NCBI RefSeq assembly: GCF_047663525.1
Contig: NC_092588.1
Location: forward strand, 106,039,001 to 106,103,000
Length of the DNA stretch: 64,000 nt
Reading direction: 5' to 3'
Origin: Anas platyrhynchos
Lineage: Eukaryota; Chordata; Aves; Anseriformes; Anatidae
A program made the position numbers and the translations under genes. The notes beneath the pieces are model-generated. The model was not told the DNA's origin. It made no database searches and was given only the letters and a program-made list of their open reading frames with translations. Shown piece by piece: positions 14,286 to 28,557 of this stretch (positions are counted from its first letter, which is position 1; every line of letters begins with the position of its first letter).

Positions 14286-14799
14286 TCACCTGAGGAAAGA
14301 TTAGGAAGTTATCCCACAGTTCAATTAAAGGAATTAAAACAGCCTACTTTTCACAAGTCCTGTGAAAATTTGGTGCTGGTTTCTTTTGCCAGTGTACCAA
14401 GACCTCCTCCTAAAATGCTAAACAAAGCCATCATTTGATGTTTATGACTCAGGAGACCCACATTCCTTCTTTTTCTAACACTTTTACAGTGCTTCTGCTA
14501 AAAGTGTTCAGGAGGAGTTACACGCTGAACTCATCCGGTTAAAAGTTACCATAAGAAGAGCTTAATTATTTATAATCCAATTAGATCCTTGATCTGCTTC
14601 ACACATACCCTCACCCACAGCTGTGTGAAAGGCAACACAGGACTGGGAATGAGAGGCTAGAGGCAAGGGCTGATAAAGCTGGTAGTGCTGTCAAACAAAA
14701 TGTCTTTGGGAAATGTACTAGAGGATATCCCTTATAATTGAACACCATGAGAAAGGAGACATCTCTGGCACAGGGATCAGCCTCTAGTCTGTGCTGGTT

Positions 14800-15349
14800 T
14801 TGCTACCAGAACTATTTGGTTCATCCATGGGTTCAGCATGGGTTCATGAAAGGCAAGTCCTGCCAGACCAACCTCATCTGCTTCTATGACCGGGTGACCT
14901 GCCCAGTGGATGAGGTAAAGGCTGTTGATGTAGTCTACCTAGACTTCATCAAGGCCTTTGACACAGTCTCCCCCAGTATTTTCCTGAAGAAGCTGGCAGC
15001 CCATGGCTTGGATGGGTACACTCTTTGCTGGGTTAAAAACTGGCTGGACGGACAAGTTGAGGGAGTGGTGGTGAACTGAGTGAAATCCAGCTGGCAAACA
15101 GGCACCACTGGTGTTCCCCGGGGGTTGGTGTTGGGGCCCATCCTCTTTAATATCTTTACTGATGATTTGCGCAAGGAAATTGAGTGCACCCTCAGTAAAT
15201 TTGCAGACAACACCAAGTTGGGGGGAAGTGTTGATCTCCCAGAGGATAGGAAGGCCCTGCAGAGGGATCTGGACAGGTTGGATCATTATGGTTGGACCAG
15301 ATGATCTTGGAGCTCTTTTCCAACCTTATTTATTCTACGATTCTATGAA
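14800..15349 (+). mobile_element. CR1 with reverse transcriptase segment, plus strand
   Basis: The reading frame shows the RT motif YLDFIKAFDTVSP (motif A) and, after a stop at 15077-15079 and a frame change, [16 protein letters not shown]. The catalytic FADD is changed to FADN near 15205. The sequence then jumps to the last ~65 bases of the element (15283-15349), so most of the RT-to-tail interval is deleted. It is inactive. Confidence 0.9.
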
Positions 15350-18027
15350 AGGTTAGCAAGAATGAAGAGTAACACCTGTACCTTGTGGATGATCAAGAGA
15401 TGGAGACCCAGAAAACGAAGATACACTAAAATGACATAATAGTTATGCCCCTTTCTTTTTGCACCATTGTCTATAGTCCTCTGTTGCCAGCTCTCAGACA
15501 GGTAGATGGCACATCTGTAGAGCAGCATTCAGGTTCGTGCTCAGGGTTTGTTCTGAGTCTGGAATAACAGGGCTCCACTCAAGGACACAGGTGGCTCAAA
15601 GAGGCAAATAAATGATAATCAATGTGATAATAGTGAGTGCTTGAAATCACATCTAAAAGGTGGAGGTGTGTTTCTTACCTTCATTAGTTGTGTGGACCAG
15701 CCCCCAGTTCTTGCTTTCAACAAATAAATTTCAAAATCCCTTTCAATATTATATACCATCTTAATGACTTCTTACTGGCAGAAGTCTGCACATTTACCTG
15801 AGCTTTTTAGCCCTCTATAGACACGGAGATTTAACACTGGGATGTGTTTACTTTGCAGTTGCCATTGATTGAAGAGCAGTTCAGCTGAAATACAACACTT
15901 TGATTCAACCATATTGCAATTTCATGAATCAGCCCAATGAAAGTGTCTAGATAGTGGTATGGGTTTGACATGGACAATGAGAGCTGACAGGCAATGCATC
16001 TGAGAAGTTCTTATGTGAAAAATAAACAGATTTTTCTGAAAGCTTCGAAATAATTACAGAGCATGGAGGCCAGAAAAAGGAGTCTAAGATCCAGTTTTAT
16101 TTTCACCCATGACTAATAAAACTGGGCAGGAGGCTATAATAAGATAAACCAGACCAATTAAGATAAGTTTATAGCAGGAAAAATACTATAAATATACTTA
16201 TATAGAAGTATATAACAAGGAAGAAAATGGACCTTATGTTTTACCTTGGTGATGGGGCACATCCACCTCTCATTTTCAAATGAAATGTCTGCTTTGGGGT
16301 TTTGTAAGTGGTGCATCTTAAATTGCACTAGACATTTGTGTTTAGGCAGATGAACTACTTCTAGAGTCTGCCAAAGTTCCATGTCATTCCTTACACCCCA
16401 CTGTTGGGCTGAGAGCTATTTGCCACATCTTTTTACAAAGCAGGCAGTTCCTGTTGTTAAGGGGGAAACTCTCCAAAATAAAAGAAGGATGTTTGTACTG
16501 ATCAGAGAAAAGGTGTTTCAGCAGAAGTGTATGGGAACTCTTGCTCAGCTGATGACTGAATGAAACTAGTCTCTCTTTATCATGAGAATAACATTTCTTA
16601 ATAAATAAATAAATAAAGCTCTTTCTGGGATTTGAACATCAAAAGAAAAAAAATCATAAATTCTTAACCACATACTTAGGAATTCAGTGTTCCAAAGACC
16701 AGGTAAGAGTGATCAAGTGCTCCATACACTCTAAATAAAAATAATTTAAGATTATATGTACATTGAAATATCAGTAAAATGAGATGGCAGCGTTTTATAG
16801 TACACTCTAATTGAAACTTCTGAAGCTCTTTCACATTCTAATTTTCTTAACAAATGCTTTGTTTAATTTAAGGACCAAATTAAAAACTAGTTTAAAAAAA
16901 TAAATATATTTATGTCTATATTTATTTAGAAGCTAATTAATGTTTATGAGAAAGGACCGTCATTTCCTCATTATATAATATGTTGCATAGCACAGTCTTT
17001 CACTGGAACCTTTAAGTCTTTTTAAGATCTAAGAAAAAGAGTAATTATAAGAATAGATACTCTTACAAATTTATCCAGTCTATGTAGTTGCAGAGGGGGT
17101 CTTTGGGTAGAATTGGGTATATCACTGTGATGCTGCACAGGTGAGAAGCTAGTATTTCCACTAGTATTTCCACTAGTTTAAATGCATTCTGTATCCTCAT
17201 TGAGGGCAACAGAATCTCAGTCTTACATTTTCTTGTTCAAAATTCTGAATACCTAAACTATAATTAAATTAGTAACTAGATCTAGACTTTTGAAAAAAAT
17301 ATTTCCTTGCCTCATTGAAAGCCTGTGCATTATGCCATACTCTTTTTTTTTTTTTTTGGACCAGGATTAATTTTTTTTTATTTATTTATTTTACTTAAAC
17401 ATATGGTAAAAATACTGACAATTTTGGCTAGAAATTACAGATAAATCTTTTCATCCAGTTGCCTACAGAAAGAAACAGTATCAGGGTGGATAATCACTGT
17501 CTTCTTTATAAACCAAACTAAAGGTTTTAAAGCTATGCAGGCTACGCTAAATGACAATCAGGCATTTAGTGAAAAGCCATAAGCAGCTAATTAATGACAG
17601 GGCTTGATGGGTTTTCTCAACACTGCTGTCTTTTAAGAAAAATTGGACCACCAATCCAGATAGCACTCAAGCACCTGAAAGAATAGCTGTACTATTTTAA
17701 GTACCAATGAATGGGAACAACGTTAAAGCTAATTAAGAAACGGATGATAAAAAGTATTCAAATGAAGCTCTAAGCTGCTATACTATGAAGCTGAAAGGGC
17801 TAACCACCAGGAATCTTGTGCAAAGAAAGCAGTGAAAACATCACCAGTGACCACACTGAACACAGGATCATGCTCCAAATCTTGCACAATTTTTCCCTTT
17901 TGTTTATTTCTATTGATGTCGGTGTTAAAGCAGAAATCTGATCAGAACTCTTAATCTCCTGCTTCCTCTTCTTGCATGTTAATTAGACATAAAGTCAATT
18001 TCCATTTACATATTTTATGATACTTAC

Positions 18028-18091
18028 CTTAGTTTTATTTTTCTTGCAGTGTAAGCCAAGGATTTTTTCAGAATATTGTAAAAGCAATTTT
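18028..18091 (-). CDS. Candidate short internal exon, unidentified product
   Basis: Minus-strand acceptor CTCTATGTTCAG, 64 bases with NCFYNILKKSLAYTARKIKL in frame, and a strong donor GTAAGTATC. It is short enough that chance is likely. Confidence 0.18.
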
Positions 18092-19768
18092 CTGAACATA
18101 GAGGTTAAGACCCAGCCAGCCTGAATGGAGTCGGATGAATCTAAGCTTTCCATACCTGTTTCCTATGTTTACTCAACTAACAATGGTCAATGGAAAAACA
18201 AATAAACAAAACTGAGCTCAGGATTGGTACCATCTCTCTTACACTAGAAGAAAATGGGCTTCTGTGACCATGTATCCTTGCCTCCTTCAAGGACTATCAG
18301 AGTCACCTACTGCATGGCTGGGAAACTAGAGCCGAGGGGACTACCAAGCAGCACTAACTTGCTCTAACACACCTGCTGCTGAAGAGGCTTGAGGCAAACA
18401 GATTTTCTTTAATTTCTTCATGCCACAGGACTGACTTTTAAAACATCTCACAGACCACTCCTGAGTGGTTATGAATTTTCCCTTGAATGTTCAGTATCCT
18501 AACATATCAAGAACATATTTTCCATCTGGTAGGACTACTGGTACTGGAAGGAGGGCAGGTCAGAAATCTTATGCCAGACGATTTCCTGATAAAAAACGTG
18601 TATTTTAGCTTTGCTGATTTTATCCAGTGCTGAGTAGCTTAGAATGAGTAACTTTGCTTTAGAATGATTTGACCTAAAGTACAATATTTCTACTTAGCAA
18701 CTGTTTTATTTCATGTTACTTTAATGTTAAGCTGCTTTTTTTATGTTGATGCATTGGCACACAGGAATTGTGCTTCAGCTACCCAATGCCTCAGTCCTCT
18801 TTTGTGAGCTGGGCACTAATATCCAGAAAATATCTCCCATGAGCTGCAAGAAATTTACAGTAGGTTCACTCCCACCCAGAAAGTTTTACTGTCTGGATTT
18901 TCTAAGACAACTGAAGGTCATAGCCAACTTGTCAGTTTTGTCCAAAATTCCGCACTGAGATTTTGTGGTTGGAAACTCATACTATAAATCTAACTGAGAA
19001 GTCAAGCTTCATGAATATTTTTCCTCCTTAACCCAGCAAACTATTAAAACTTTTTCTCAAGTTAATGGTGCAGCAAAGCTTAGAAATTTTCTTAAGCCAA
19101 AAATGTGTGCTCAACCTTCTCTGTTTTCATCTATTTTTCATTAATAATAGTTTCAGGACAATTTTTTCACAAGCATTTAGTACTGCTCTAACTCTGATTC
19201 AGATGAAGTCAACAGGGCTTTTACTAGTAATTTCCACAACAGTAGAGTCATGCCAAAATGGTATATATTTGATCAATCCTCTGCTACAAAAATAAGCTAT
19301 TAAGCTTTAAGAATCTGTCTAAAGAGTATAAAGAGTTTAAAGCATCACATTTTCTAAATGGGACAGTTTGTTTTGAGCTTTTCAGCTGTTTTTCTTTTCT
19401 TCTTGTAATGCCAGTTAAAACCGGTCCTCTCTCTTTCCAATTTGCTGTTCAAACATCCTCTGGAAAACGAACACAGAGTCAGAAAAAAATCTCTGGGCAA
19501 TTATCCTGGCTACAGACAGCCACAATGAGAGCACAAGGGGTGTAATAGCTGGGACAAGCTCCTTAAGAACCAATCGAGAGAGTGACTCTATAATATTTTG
19601 CCAAACCATAGAGCAGCCCCACTTCCCCAGCACTTCTCAGTGGTCCCATGATGCAGCATAACTTCTATGTGTCTTAAAGATTCCTATAGTCTCACAATAC
19701 CTTTTTTGAATATCATTACTGAACAACTCACTTTCCACTTTCCAAAGGTCCAGTAAATAACTCTTTGA

Positions 19769-19812
19769 GAAAAAAGAAAAAAAAAAAAAGAAAAAAAAAA
19801 AGAAAAAAAAAG
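19769..19812. repeat. A-rich tract with interspersed G
   Basis: Four A runs are separated by single G residues. A similar tract is at 40885-40945. Confidence 0.9.
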
Positions 19813-22104
19813 ATTGAATCTTCTACAGGCAAAGGTAACTTGGAATAATACCCTCAACACCATCACTTTTTAGTTTCTCCAGCTAATGTTATGTGTTGGT
19901 TTACTTTGCATTTAGAAAACCTCAATGCTATCAAGAAAGGGAGAAAATCTTTTAAAACACCAAAAGCAAGACAGTAAAATAGAAGTAGTGCTAAAATCTC
20001 TAAAACAGCTTAAGCAGCCTTCGTATGTGTTTTAGCCATTCAACAGACTCAGGGTACAAGGCTACACTCAGAAGAAAGCCTTTGGCATATTATAGAGATG
20101 CACAGATTTCAGCAAATTTGCTTCAAACCAAATTACGACTGGCAACTTTTTCCAAAGGTTCTTCCACTTGCTCTTATTGTTGAACAGCCTGTTCTCACCA
20201 TTTGGCATCCCTGCACAGTTAATATATTGTCTGTCTAGTTCCACTATACAAGTTCCAGTCAGGTCATTTTCAAAATTTATAATGAGTATTTCAGGCTTTG
20301 AGATGTCATTTATTATTATTCATCAGTCATAAATATTCATTTGGAGAGTGTTGTATGCCATACAAGGTACCATTGCTAGAGTCCATGTCTGTTCACTTTA
20401 AGAAAAATGAACTGAAAGAATAATTTTTTTTTTACCAATGTCACAGCTGTTTATAAATTCTACTGGAGGCAGGCAGACTAAGGAGAGGGATGAATGCTCA
20501 ACAGAACAGCCTAAAATATCAAAGAGCCAAACTTGGATTAAACTCTTGGCTTTTTCTGTGCATCCCATGATCAAGAAGGACAAAGAATACTGACCATTAA
20601 AAATGTTCCATAAAGCAAAGAAAAGCACAATGCCTCATCCTACGCAGTTTAAACCATCTTATGAAATGTGTCTCATCTGGAGATCTGGTGCTTTCCCTTT
20701 GCATGTTAAAGGTTTGTATGTTATTGTACCACTTTTTTACTGAGGCAAATCAATATTTTCCATGTTGTTTAAAGTTGTGAAAATCTGAAAGTTGAATCCA
20801 AATATTACTGATCTGTTAGAAGAGTTATTGTTATTCTACAAAAACAATCTCTAGTGAAAACTTCTTGAAGTTTAAATTTTTTAACAGAAAAATTAAAACA
20901 CACTCCCATTGAAACCACTAAAAGGCATGAATATAATTGAATCTTGAATTTTATTCAAGTAAAATTTTAACTTATCTGCTTATCTTTTGATTATGGGTTG
21001 TTGCGAAGAAGACATTGCTTTTTTTTTGTTTTGTATTTAAATACCTTAGACATATCCTTCACCCTTCTCAAGAACATCTGCCTCCTCTCTCTCTGTCTTC
21101 ACAGGTAAGCCACTCTTTTGACATGTTAGACTTACAGTGATCCATCCAAAAACTGCTTTTAAATACTATAGGAGAACAGAATAAGAAATATTTGAGAGAA
21201 ATGACGGCAGGTGTTAGTATGGGTAGTCCTCATCAGGACAGTGCAGACATTCAGCAAAAATCCATTTATTATGTTGATTGTAGATGCTGACTTGGTTTTA
21301 GAAAAATATAGTCATGCATCTGATAGAGCAGTTATACATGTACTCTTTGGAAGTGGAGTGGCAAGGCCACTGGAAAGGCCTTAGTTTAAAAGAGACTCAC
21401 TTGAAAAGTCTGGCTAGGCCAGTAACTAAATAAGTACTTGAAATGACCTGCTAGCCTGCCAAAATACTGCCTTTCCAACAGAGTAAAAATTATTTTAATG
21501 CCAAACACATGAAGGGTAAGAGGCAAGAGACAAGTCTGCAGTCCTGAATGCAAGTTCAAAAAACGTCCCTTAGTTCTGCTTGGCAGCAAGTAGGAATGAT
21601 AGCTTTTTCTCACTAAACACCATCTGAAATGCTGCGAGCACAGAAAAGAACTCCCTTTTCATTTCTCCTTTGACCCTATGCAAAGCTGCCAAGCGCAATC
21701 TTCCAGCCTTGCAAAGTACAGAACTGTGGGTATAGTTATCATATTAAGTAAATTCTCATTTAGGACTTATGAAATGTGTACACAATAAGCCAAAACTAAC
21801 AAGAGTGAATTATAATGGGATACAACCAAATCTCTTCATATGTCTTTAACCAAAATGTATTTGTTAAAAATAAAAAATAAAAAGTCTTTATTAATATATG
21901 TAAATCTGTCTATAGACTGAAAGCATCATAGTTTCTCTCCAGACTACTCTCTAAATCAGAAAAGAAATGAAGAAAATAGGATTGTGAATGTGAACTGCAG
22001 ATGTGAATTTGAATAAAGTAAATTATATGCATGGATTGGAATATAATTAGATGAGATAGAGGAAATGATGCAGGAAAGAACAATCATTTCACAGAAGATG
22101 ATCT

Positions 22105-22215
22105 AATACAGAAAGCGGATGAGAACCTTCTCCAAGAACACACAGGAAGTCTCTGGCAGAGCCAGCATATGAACCCACAGTATATAATTATCAGCACTTT
22201 AACCACAGGCTCATT
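22105..22215 (+). repeat. MIR-like SINE remnant
   Basis: The order gaacacacaggaag, ctggcagagccagcat, gaacccacag and ctttaaccacaggctc follows the core of amniote MIR-type SINEs. It is strongly diverged, so old. Confidence 0.55.
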
Positions 22216-23221
22216 CTTAACCATTAAAGAATCTTTTCTCAAAGCTATTACATATGCCCCAGTTAACCCATAAACTTGCATGAAAGAGCATGGCTTGTAT
22301 TTGCATTTCTTTCCCAATAAACTTGAATATGTTTCATTCTTATGGCAGACACCAGAATGATATAACCACCAGTGTTTAAGTTACATCTTTTCTTCAATAT
22401 CAGGCCTATGGGAGACAAAAGAATGAATCCTTCTGTAAGATAAATAAATAATTATTTTTTTTTTCTGACTGGCAGACCCTGTAATTAAAACAGTCACAGG
22501 AAGGAGGTCTCTCTTCTTTCAGAATAGAAATTTGTACAAATTCAATCAAAAAATAAATAAAAAAAAAAAAAAGGAAAGCATAAGCTATGCCAAATAGTTT
22601 TTCTGAGGCAAGTATCAAGACTTGTAGGATTATTTTTAGTAGAGAAAATGTGTTAATTGCATTTTCATTGTGCTAAACCTATGGAAAAAAAAATGAATAT
22701 AGAGCAAAATAAAAAAAGCATGGAGTATGTGAGAAATGAAGGAGGCAAGTGGCAAACCACATACCACTTGATATCTAGAAAATAATTTAATTTGCCTTAA
22801 AAATGTTCTGTGCTTGACTTGCAAAATTCCCTAGAAGACTTTTCAAACATAAAAAGAGGTCTCTGGAAACAAACAAACAGATTTCTAATTCTGCTTATGC
22901 TGTGTCTGTCATGAACCTGTTAATTAAGTAAAAGCAAGCAGATCTTTCAATTTCTTACAGATATAGGTATGAACCAACCTGATAGGTCAAGGCAAGGCAG
23001 AGCTAATTTTCATTTGAAAGGCAGCAGAAAGTATGTGTGTTTAGGGAAGGGGGTTCTGCTTCAAAGTGACCAAGAAAGATGACACTAAAACAGTTTTTGG
23101 CACTCTCAAAGAACGTGTTCCATCTGATGGGAAGATGCTACTCATGTATCATATAAGAAAGTGAAAATGGTAATTCAGGTTTGAAATCAGTTTTTAAATG
23201 TATTTTCCTTTCCCTGCTGTG

Positions 23222-23401
23222 TTAGGATTTAGTTTTGTTTTCTATTGTCCTTTCCAGAGTTATAAATTTGGTAAAGCGTTCTAACAAAAGCTGAATCTTC
23301 ACTCCTTCACTGTATTCACACATTGTCTTTAGTAAGTCTGCATCTATCCCTTCCTCATAAAATAAAATGCTTAGAAAAGTCTCAAACTCATGAGTATAGG
23401 C
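23222..23401 (-). CDS. Candidate terminal exon, unidentified product
   Basis: Minus-strand acceptor ATCCTTGCAG is followed by 59 codons and TAA at 23224-23222. The peptide (THEFETFLSILFYEEGID, then LLLERFTKFITLERTIE) is helical and acidic, more protein-like than most chance frames here. No clear AATAAA follows nearby. The product is unknown. Confidence 0.28.
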   Translation of the reverse strand, partial: AYTHEFETFLSILFYEEGIDADLLKTMCEYSEGVKIQLLLERFTKFITLERTIENKTKS

Positions 23402-23885
23402 CTGCAAGGATTTAAAGACACTTAATTACTTCAAAGTCAACCATTTATCATGACGCTATTTCTTATTGTTGTAACTTTTCTGGAGGGTGCCGTGGTTGTT
23501 TTGGCATTATTTTCCTTCTTTTTTCTTTTTAACTTATGTCTGTTCTGACTGCTCTCCATAAAAGGAGATCAATGAGTGTTATTTAAATAGCTTTGTAGTT
23601 CCTCATGGCTGACTATCACTTCCAGAACTCCAGACTCTCTTGAAATGCAATACTTTCCAAGTTTCATAACTGTTTTGTTTGGTTTAGCTCAGAATTTAAA
23701 AAGTCCTGAGAAGCAAATCACTGAGCACAATGCTTCCTCCTCACAGCTTTTGTACATAAAGGCTGAGGGAAGAAATGTTTACGTATTTCATTTAACTTTT
23801 TTGTTTCTCTTCTGTGATGATAATCAGTAAATGCCTCCAAACAACAAAATCCTGGTATCAGAAATGGTGTGGAACATTGTACACT

Positions 23886-23920
23886 TTTTTTTTTTGGGGG
23901 GGGGGGGGGGCGGGGGGGGC
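23886..23920. repeat. T10-G15-C-G8 homopolymer cluster
   Basis: A T run passes directly into 15 G, one C and 8 G. It has strong quadruplex potential and is a likely sequencing trouble spot. A weaker G-rich cluster lies at ~45048-45069. Confidence 0.95.
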
Positions 23921-24250
23921 ATTACTTACTTTCTTGAGCTCTGCTAAAGGCATATTATGCACCATCTACATGCTCATGTTGCAATCTCCTTCAACTCTCT
24001 TACTCAAAGCAAGTGGAAAATACCTTTTGTTCTTCTGCCTCGTGCCAGCTCTGCAGTATAACATTTAATGGGAACTGAGACAAAACTCAATGTAAATGGG
24101 GGCTACAAATATGAGTACACACAGCTTTCAGTAGGGAAGTTACATGAAGATAAGCTGAGGACCAATTCTGTTATACCACTTTATTACATAAGGTGTTTCT
24201 GGGAAGAAATTTACTCATGAGGTGTACCACTACAAAATTAATCCAATTGT

Positions 24251-24300
24251 GTTTTTTGGTTGTTTTTTTTTGTTTGTTTGTTTGTTGTTTGTTTGTTTGT
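24251..24300. repeat. (GTTT)n simple repeat
   Basis: Imperfect GTTT units preceded by a T run. Confidence 0.9.
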
Positions 24301-25361
24301 CCTTCCTACATGGTCTTTATAACACTAAATATCAGAGATGTTTGGGATTGCCATCCAGAATCAAACCACCTAAATAACATGGGAAATCTTGCAGTCCTAC
24401 TCAGGACTAGCCAATACATTGTCATGTGTGACGATGTCATCATCAATGTTTGAAAACTGCAGCCACATGGACTTCTTTGACAACTTCTGTGGCAAATTTC
24501 TATCTAGCATGAGATAACCAGCTGGACAACAGCAAGTCCTGGAGAACAGCAAGTCCTCCTCACTATTCCTCCAATACTCATGCTCCATGCAATATTCAGC
24601 AACATTTTCCCAAACTTGAAAATTAGTTTGGTATCCCTTAATTCAATAAAACTCATATCTGCCTCCGGTATTGGTACAGGCACAGGAAAAACAACTTGTT
24701 CTTTTAGTCCGTTCTCCTATTACAATGTAAATGTTGTCTTCTCCTCCATATATCTATATCATTATCCATCAACTGGTCTTCACAGTCCTCTCCAAATTCC
24801 TTTCACAGTAAATGAAAGCAGAAACATTTCTCAACCCTGAAAACTGAAACTTTGCCTTAACAAAACAGTCCTTTTATTACCTGAGGCTTCTAATTTATGT
24901 CTTTGGGCCATTACATGTGACCTTTGGGGAACTGCAGTGCATAGTTTATACCTCTATTAGTGCCCAGTTGAAAAGCTGCCTTTCTCCCAGAGTCTTTGCA
25001 CATATTTATTGACCAAGTGTTGCCATGTATTAAAGTGTTCTTATTCTATTGCCATCTGTTGTGACATTGTTTAGGGCCTTTGAGCAATTAAATACTACTC
25101 CACACAATGTTTGGTCATGCAAAGAAGCACGTGTTTTTCTACATGTTATGAAAGTCTCTTTCTATTGTATTTTGTTCTGTATCTTTTGCCATGCAACCTA
25201 ATGCCTGTGGAAAGGAATTCATAATTTTTTTTGTAGAGCAGGAAGTTACGGGGGTAAAAAAAATAATAATAATAATAAAAAAAAAAAAGCAGAATTATTG
25301 GCTGAGAGCATTCTTTTGTACTACTTGTTCTTAAAATTACTTTGGGAAACACATTTCTTCC

Positions 25362-25925
25362 ACGGAGGCTTTGCAGAGGGATCTAGATACATTGGCGTAT
25401 GGATGATCATCAAAGACATGAAAATCAACAACAGTAAATGCCAGGCTGTGCATCTGGGAGTATGTAATACCAGACAGTTACAGACAGAGATGAGAGATTA
25501 GAGAGCAGCTCACAAAAAGGGATCTAAGGTTGTTGATTGAAAGTTGGCTCAACACGTCAGTAGTGTGCTCTGGCAGCCTAGAGGGCAAACCGCATTTTGG
25601 GGTGCATTAAATGCAGCACAGCCAGCCAGTCAAAAGAGATGATTCTCCCACAATATTTAGCATTGCTCCAGCCTCACTTTGGATATTGTGTGCAGTTCTG
25701 GGCTCCACGATACAAAAGTGATATTTAGATACTTCCAGAGAAAGGCAACAAAGCTGGTAAATGGGCTGGAAGGCACGTGCTATCAGGAGAGGTTGAGGAC
25801 ACTTGGGTTGTCTAGTTTGGAGGAAAGGAGACTGGGTGGCAACCTCATTACTCCCTACAGCTTCCTGAGGAGGAGAAATGGAGAGGGAGGTGCCTCTCTT
25901 CACCCCAATCTCTTCTCCCTGATAA
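25362..25925 (+). mobile_element. CR1 internal fragment, plus strand
   Basis: ORF2 C-terminal and 3' UTR sequence of CR1 is present: gaggctttgcagaggg, aaatgccaggctgtgcatct, ttctgggctccacgatac and ggagaggttgaggacacttg. The last ~300 bases of a normal element are missing. Several frameshifts and stops are present. Confidence 0.85.
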
Positions 25926-26633
25926 TCAATGATAAGATATGTAGGAATGACACAAAGCACGTTTGGCTGTTGTGTTGACACTTTTCATGCCATTTTGATA
26001 ACTATTATTTTCAATGGATAACACTTCAAAGAAAGCACCTAAGTATTTGAATCTGTCACATCCTTGCAAGCCAGTAGTCTGAGGTACCCCAGGCTGACAG
26101 CACTGAGGGAACATCTCTGCTGTGCATCATTCTTGGTCAGAGTATTGTATGAGATTAAACATAGGAAGTATAAAAAAATACATACATAACAAAAACAAAG
26201 TAGCAGGCTTGCTGCATTCATTCTGTCTTGAGGCAAGTTGCTTTACTCAGCTTACAGCATTTATGAGTATTAATAGTTATTCCAGGGCATAATAGGACTG
26301 ATTCATCATTGCCCTAGATCTCTGGTGGCCATTTACACTGGGAAGTGCAAAGTGTAAGGAATAATGAAGCATGGACGTCTTTGGAAATTAATTCTATTTT
26401 TTTATTTATTTTTTCAAGCTCTTTATTTTGCACTACATAGGGAAACCAAATTAGTCAGAACTAACTCTTCTTTCTAGACAGGACTAGCCTTTAAACACAA
26501 TCAACAGATTGTATGGCTCAGTTTTTCTAGGACTGTGGGAAATAGCAGATTTGAATTCAGAAATTGATTTCCCAGGAGATACCTAAACATATTGTTCTTA
26601 TGGCTTGATCATTTAAGAACACCAGTACTTCTA

Positions 26634-26699
26634 GAAGTGTGGATTAGATGATCTCTGGAGGTCCCTCCCAACCTCAACCATTCTGTGATTCTGTGAAAT
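26634..26699 (+). mobile_element. CR1 terminal scrap, plus strand
   Basis: Only the last ~65 bases of CR1 remain: ggattagatgatctctgg, tcccaacctcaaccattc and ttctgtgattctgtga. Confidence 0.85.
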
Positions 26700-27586
26700 A
26701 CTTTTCTTTTGGCCTGCTATCACCTTGAATAGGGTTAAGCTTTACCATGGAAAGGCTTCAGAACAACAGAACAAAAAAATACTCATCTGTACAAAAAAAT
26801 CCCCCAGAAAGACACAGATACTCAAATGCATATATCTGATGGCTCTGCTATGTAACTCCTATCTCTGAGCTTCATTCAATAAATGCAGTATACGGCAGGA
26901 AACACCACAGATGCATTGCCAGCTTCCTTCTCATACTGAATCATATATGTCTCCTGAACCAGCCAGAATTTTCTACACAAAACATTTCCTTTACCTCTGG
27001 CCTGTGTTTTTAAAGCTGAGCAGGAAGTCCAGCTAAGGGGTTTGTGAGGTGCCTTGTGCTCAGGTGCCCAGTGGGCTGCCATGAGCACAGGGGACTGTGC
27101 TGGGACTGACGCCTTGAGGGGGAAAGCACTACACTACCCTCTAGGAGATCTGCACCTCCTCCTCCCATTGTTTCTTTCTATCTGCACTTAGAGATATAAT
27201 TGACATCTGCACTTTGATTTAGCCCCAGCTTTTCTGAACAGAACTGTGGAAATGGTGTCAAACTGTGACTTCTAACTCCCACCTGTTGCCACATAATCAT
27301 GGAAACCCTAATGAGAGATCAAGACAGATTTAAATACATTCAGTAGAAATTTGCCAGACCTCTTCTTGCACAGACATAGATGTATAAACACATATATCTG
27401 TAAAGCAAACAAAGAGTAGTTAGACTTGCCAGTATTCCAGCTCCTAAGGAAAAGGTTACACAGAGAGATCTCTATGTACAGAGGAGCTTAGATCTCATCA
27501 TACCATGCTGTATCTTTGCATGCTGTGTATGACAAGCTTAAAAAGGATTAACGACACCAAATATATTTATAAGAAGAAAACAACTT

Positions 27587-27626
27587 AAAAAAAAAAAAAA
27601 AGAAGAAGAAGAAGAAGAAGAAGAAA
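27587..27626. repeat. A-tract followed by (AAG)8
   Basis: A15 runs into eight AAG/AGA units. Confidence 0.95.
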
Positions 27627-28557
27627 AATGATAACTTCAACAAAATATTTTTACTGTCACTTGTTGCTGCAATAGCATCTTGAAGGTACTAGGGAACCAT
27701 TGAGTTACTTATTGTATACCCAATATACAATTAAAAAACAGATCTTGTTCTTTGCAGTGTACAATCTCAAGAGATTAGAAAATAAATTAAATAATTAAAA
27801 AAATCATAGTGATATAAACAAGCAGACTATTAAAACGACAGGTAAGGAATAAGATGGATAACAAATATTGATTTGTGCTGTGTTACAGATATTTTCCACC
27901 AACCACTTTCAAAATAAATTGTGTCAGCATAAAGCTTAAGCAAGCAGCCAGCATAAAAATATCTTTCTGCCTTTTTACAGAAACATTTCTCAAGATTTCA
28001 TTATTTTACTTTGCTTCTGTTATAAATCCTGTGATAACTGGTTTCTCATTTACCTTTCTATAAAAAAATGAGAATTTAGTAAAATGGGACATCTTTCTAT
28101 AGCTTATTATCTAATGTGCAGAATTTTAATAGAAAGTTTCATCTCAGCTCTCCGCTTCCACAGACTGATCCTAACAAATCCCAAACAAACAGATACCATA
28201 GACTGGTCCCAACAAAAGACCTCTACACAAAAGACACAGTATTTATCCTAAGGTTTATAAGACTCTACTGGTTCTGTCACCATTATATTCTGTAGTCTTT
28301 GCTCATAAATTCTGGATTAAGGTTTTTCAAAAACACTTAGAATCCATTTGAAAAAGGAATATAGTTGAAACTGCCAGGTTTAATTACTATTTTGCTGTTA
28401 TAGTGCTGAGTTCAATAACATCCTATTCACAAAGGGTGAAAGAAAGAAAGAAAATAACAAAAAAAATACACAACTGATACGACTAAGATTACTGTAATTA
28501 CTCTACTGTCATTGTACTATGTCTAATTAGACAAGAATTGATGGAAATTTTCAACGA

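Larger units (their letters stand above)
15350..25361. other. Non-coding or intronic sequence
   Basis: Holds the MIR-like scrap, simple repeats and two weak exon candidates (18.1 and 23.3 kb). Further minus-strand exon-like pieces near 15676-15766 and 16242-16366 end in GTAAGA and GTAAAA donors, but their acceptors are ambiguous. Confidence 0.45.

Noticed and set aside
24193-24588. Frames on both strands with mildly protein-like endings near 24.4 kb.
   Set aside because: Two mutually exclusive frames on opposite strands both look plausible, and neither has good splice borders. This shows how often chance frames look convincing here.
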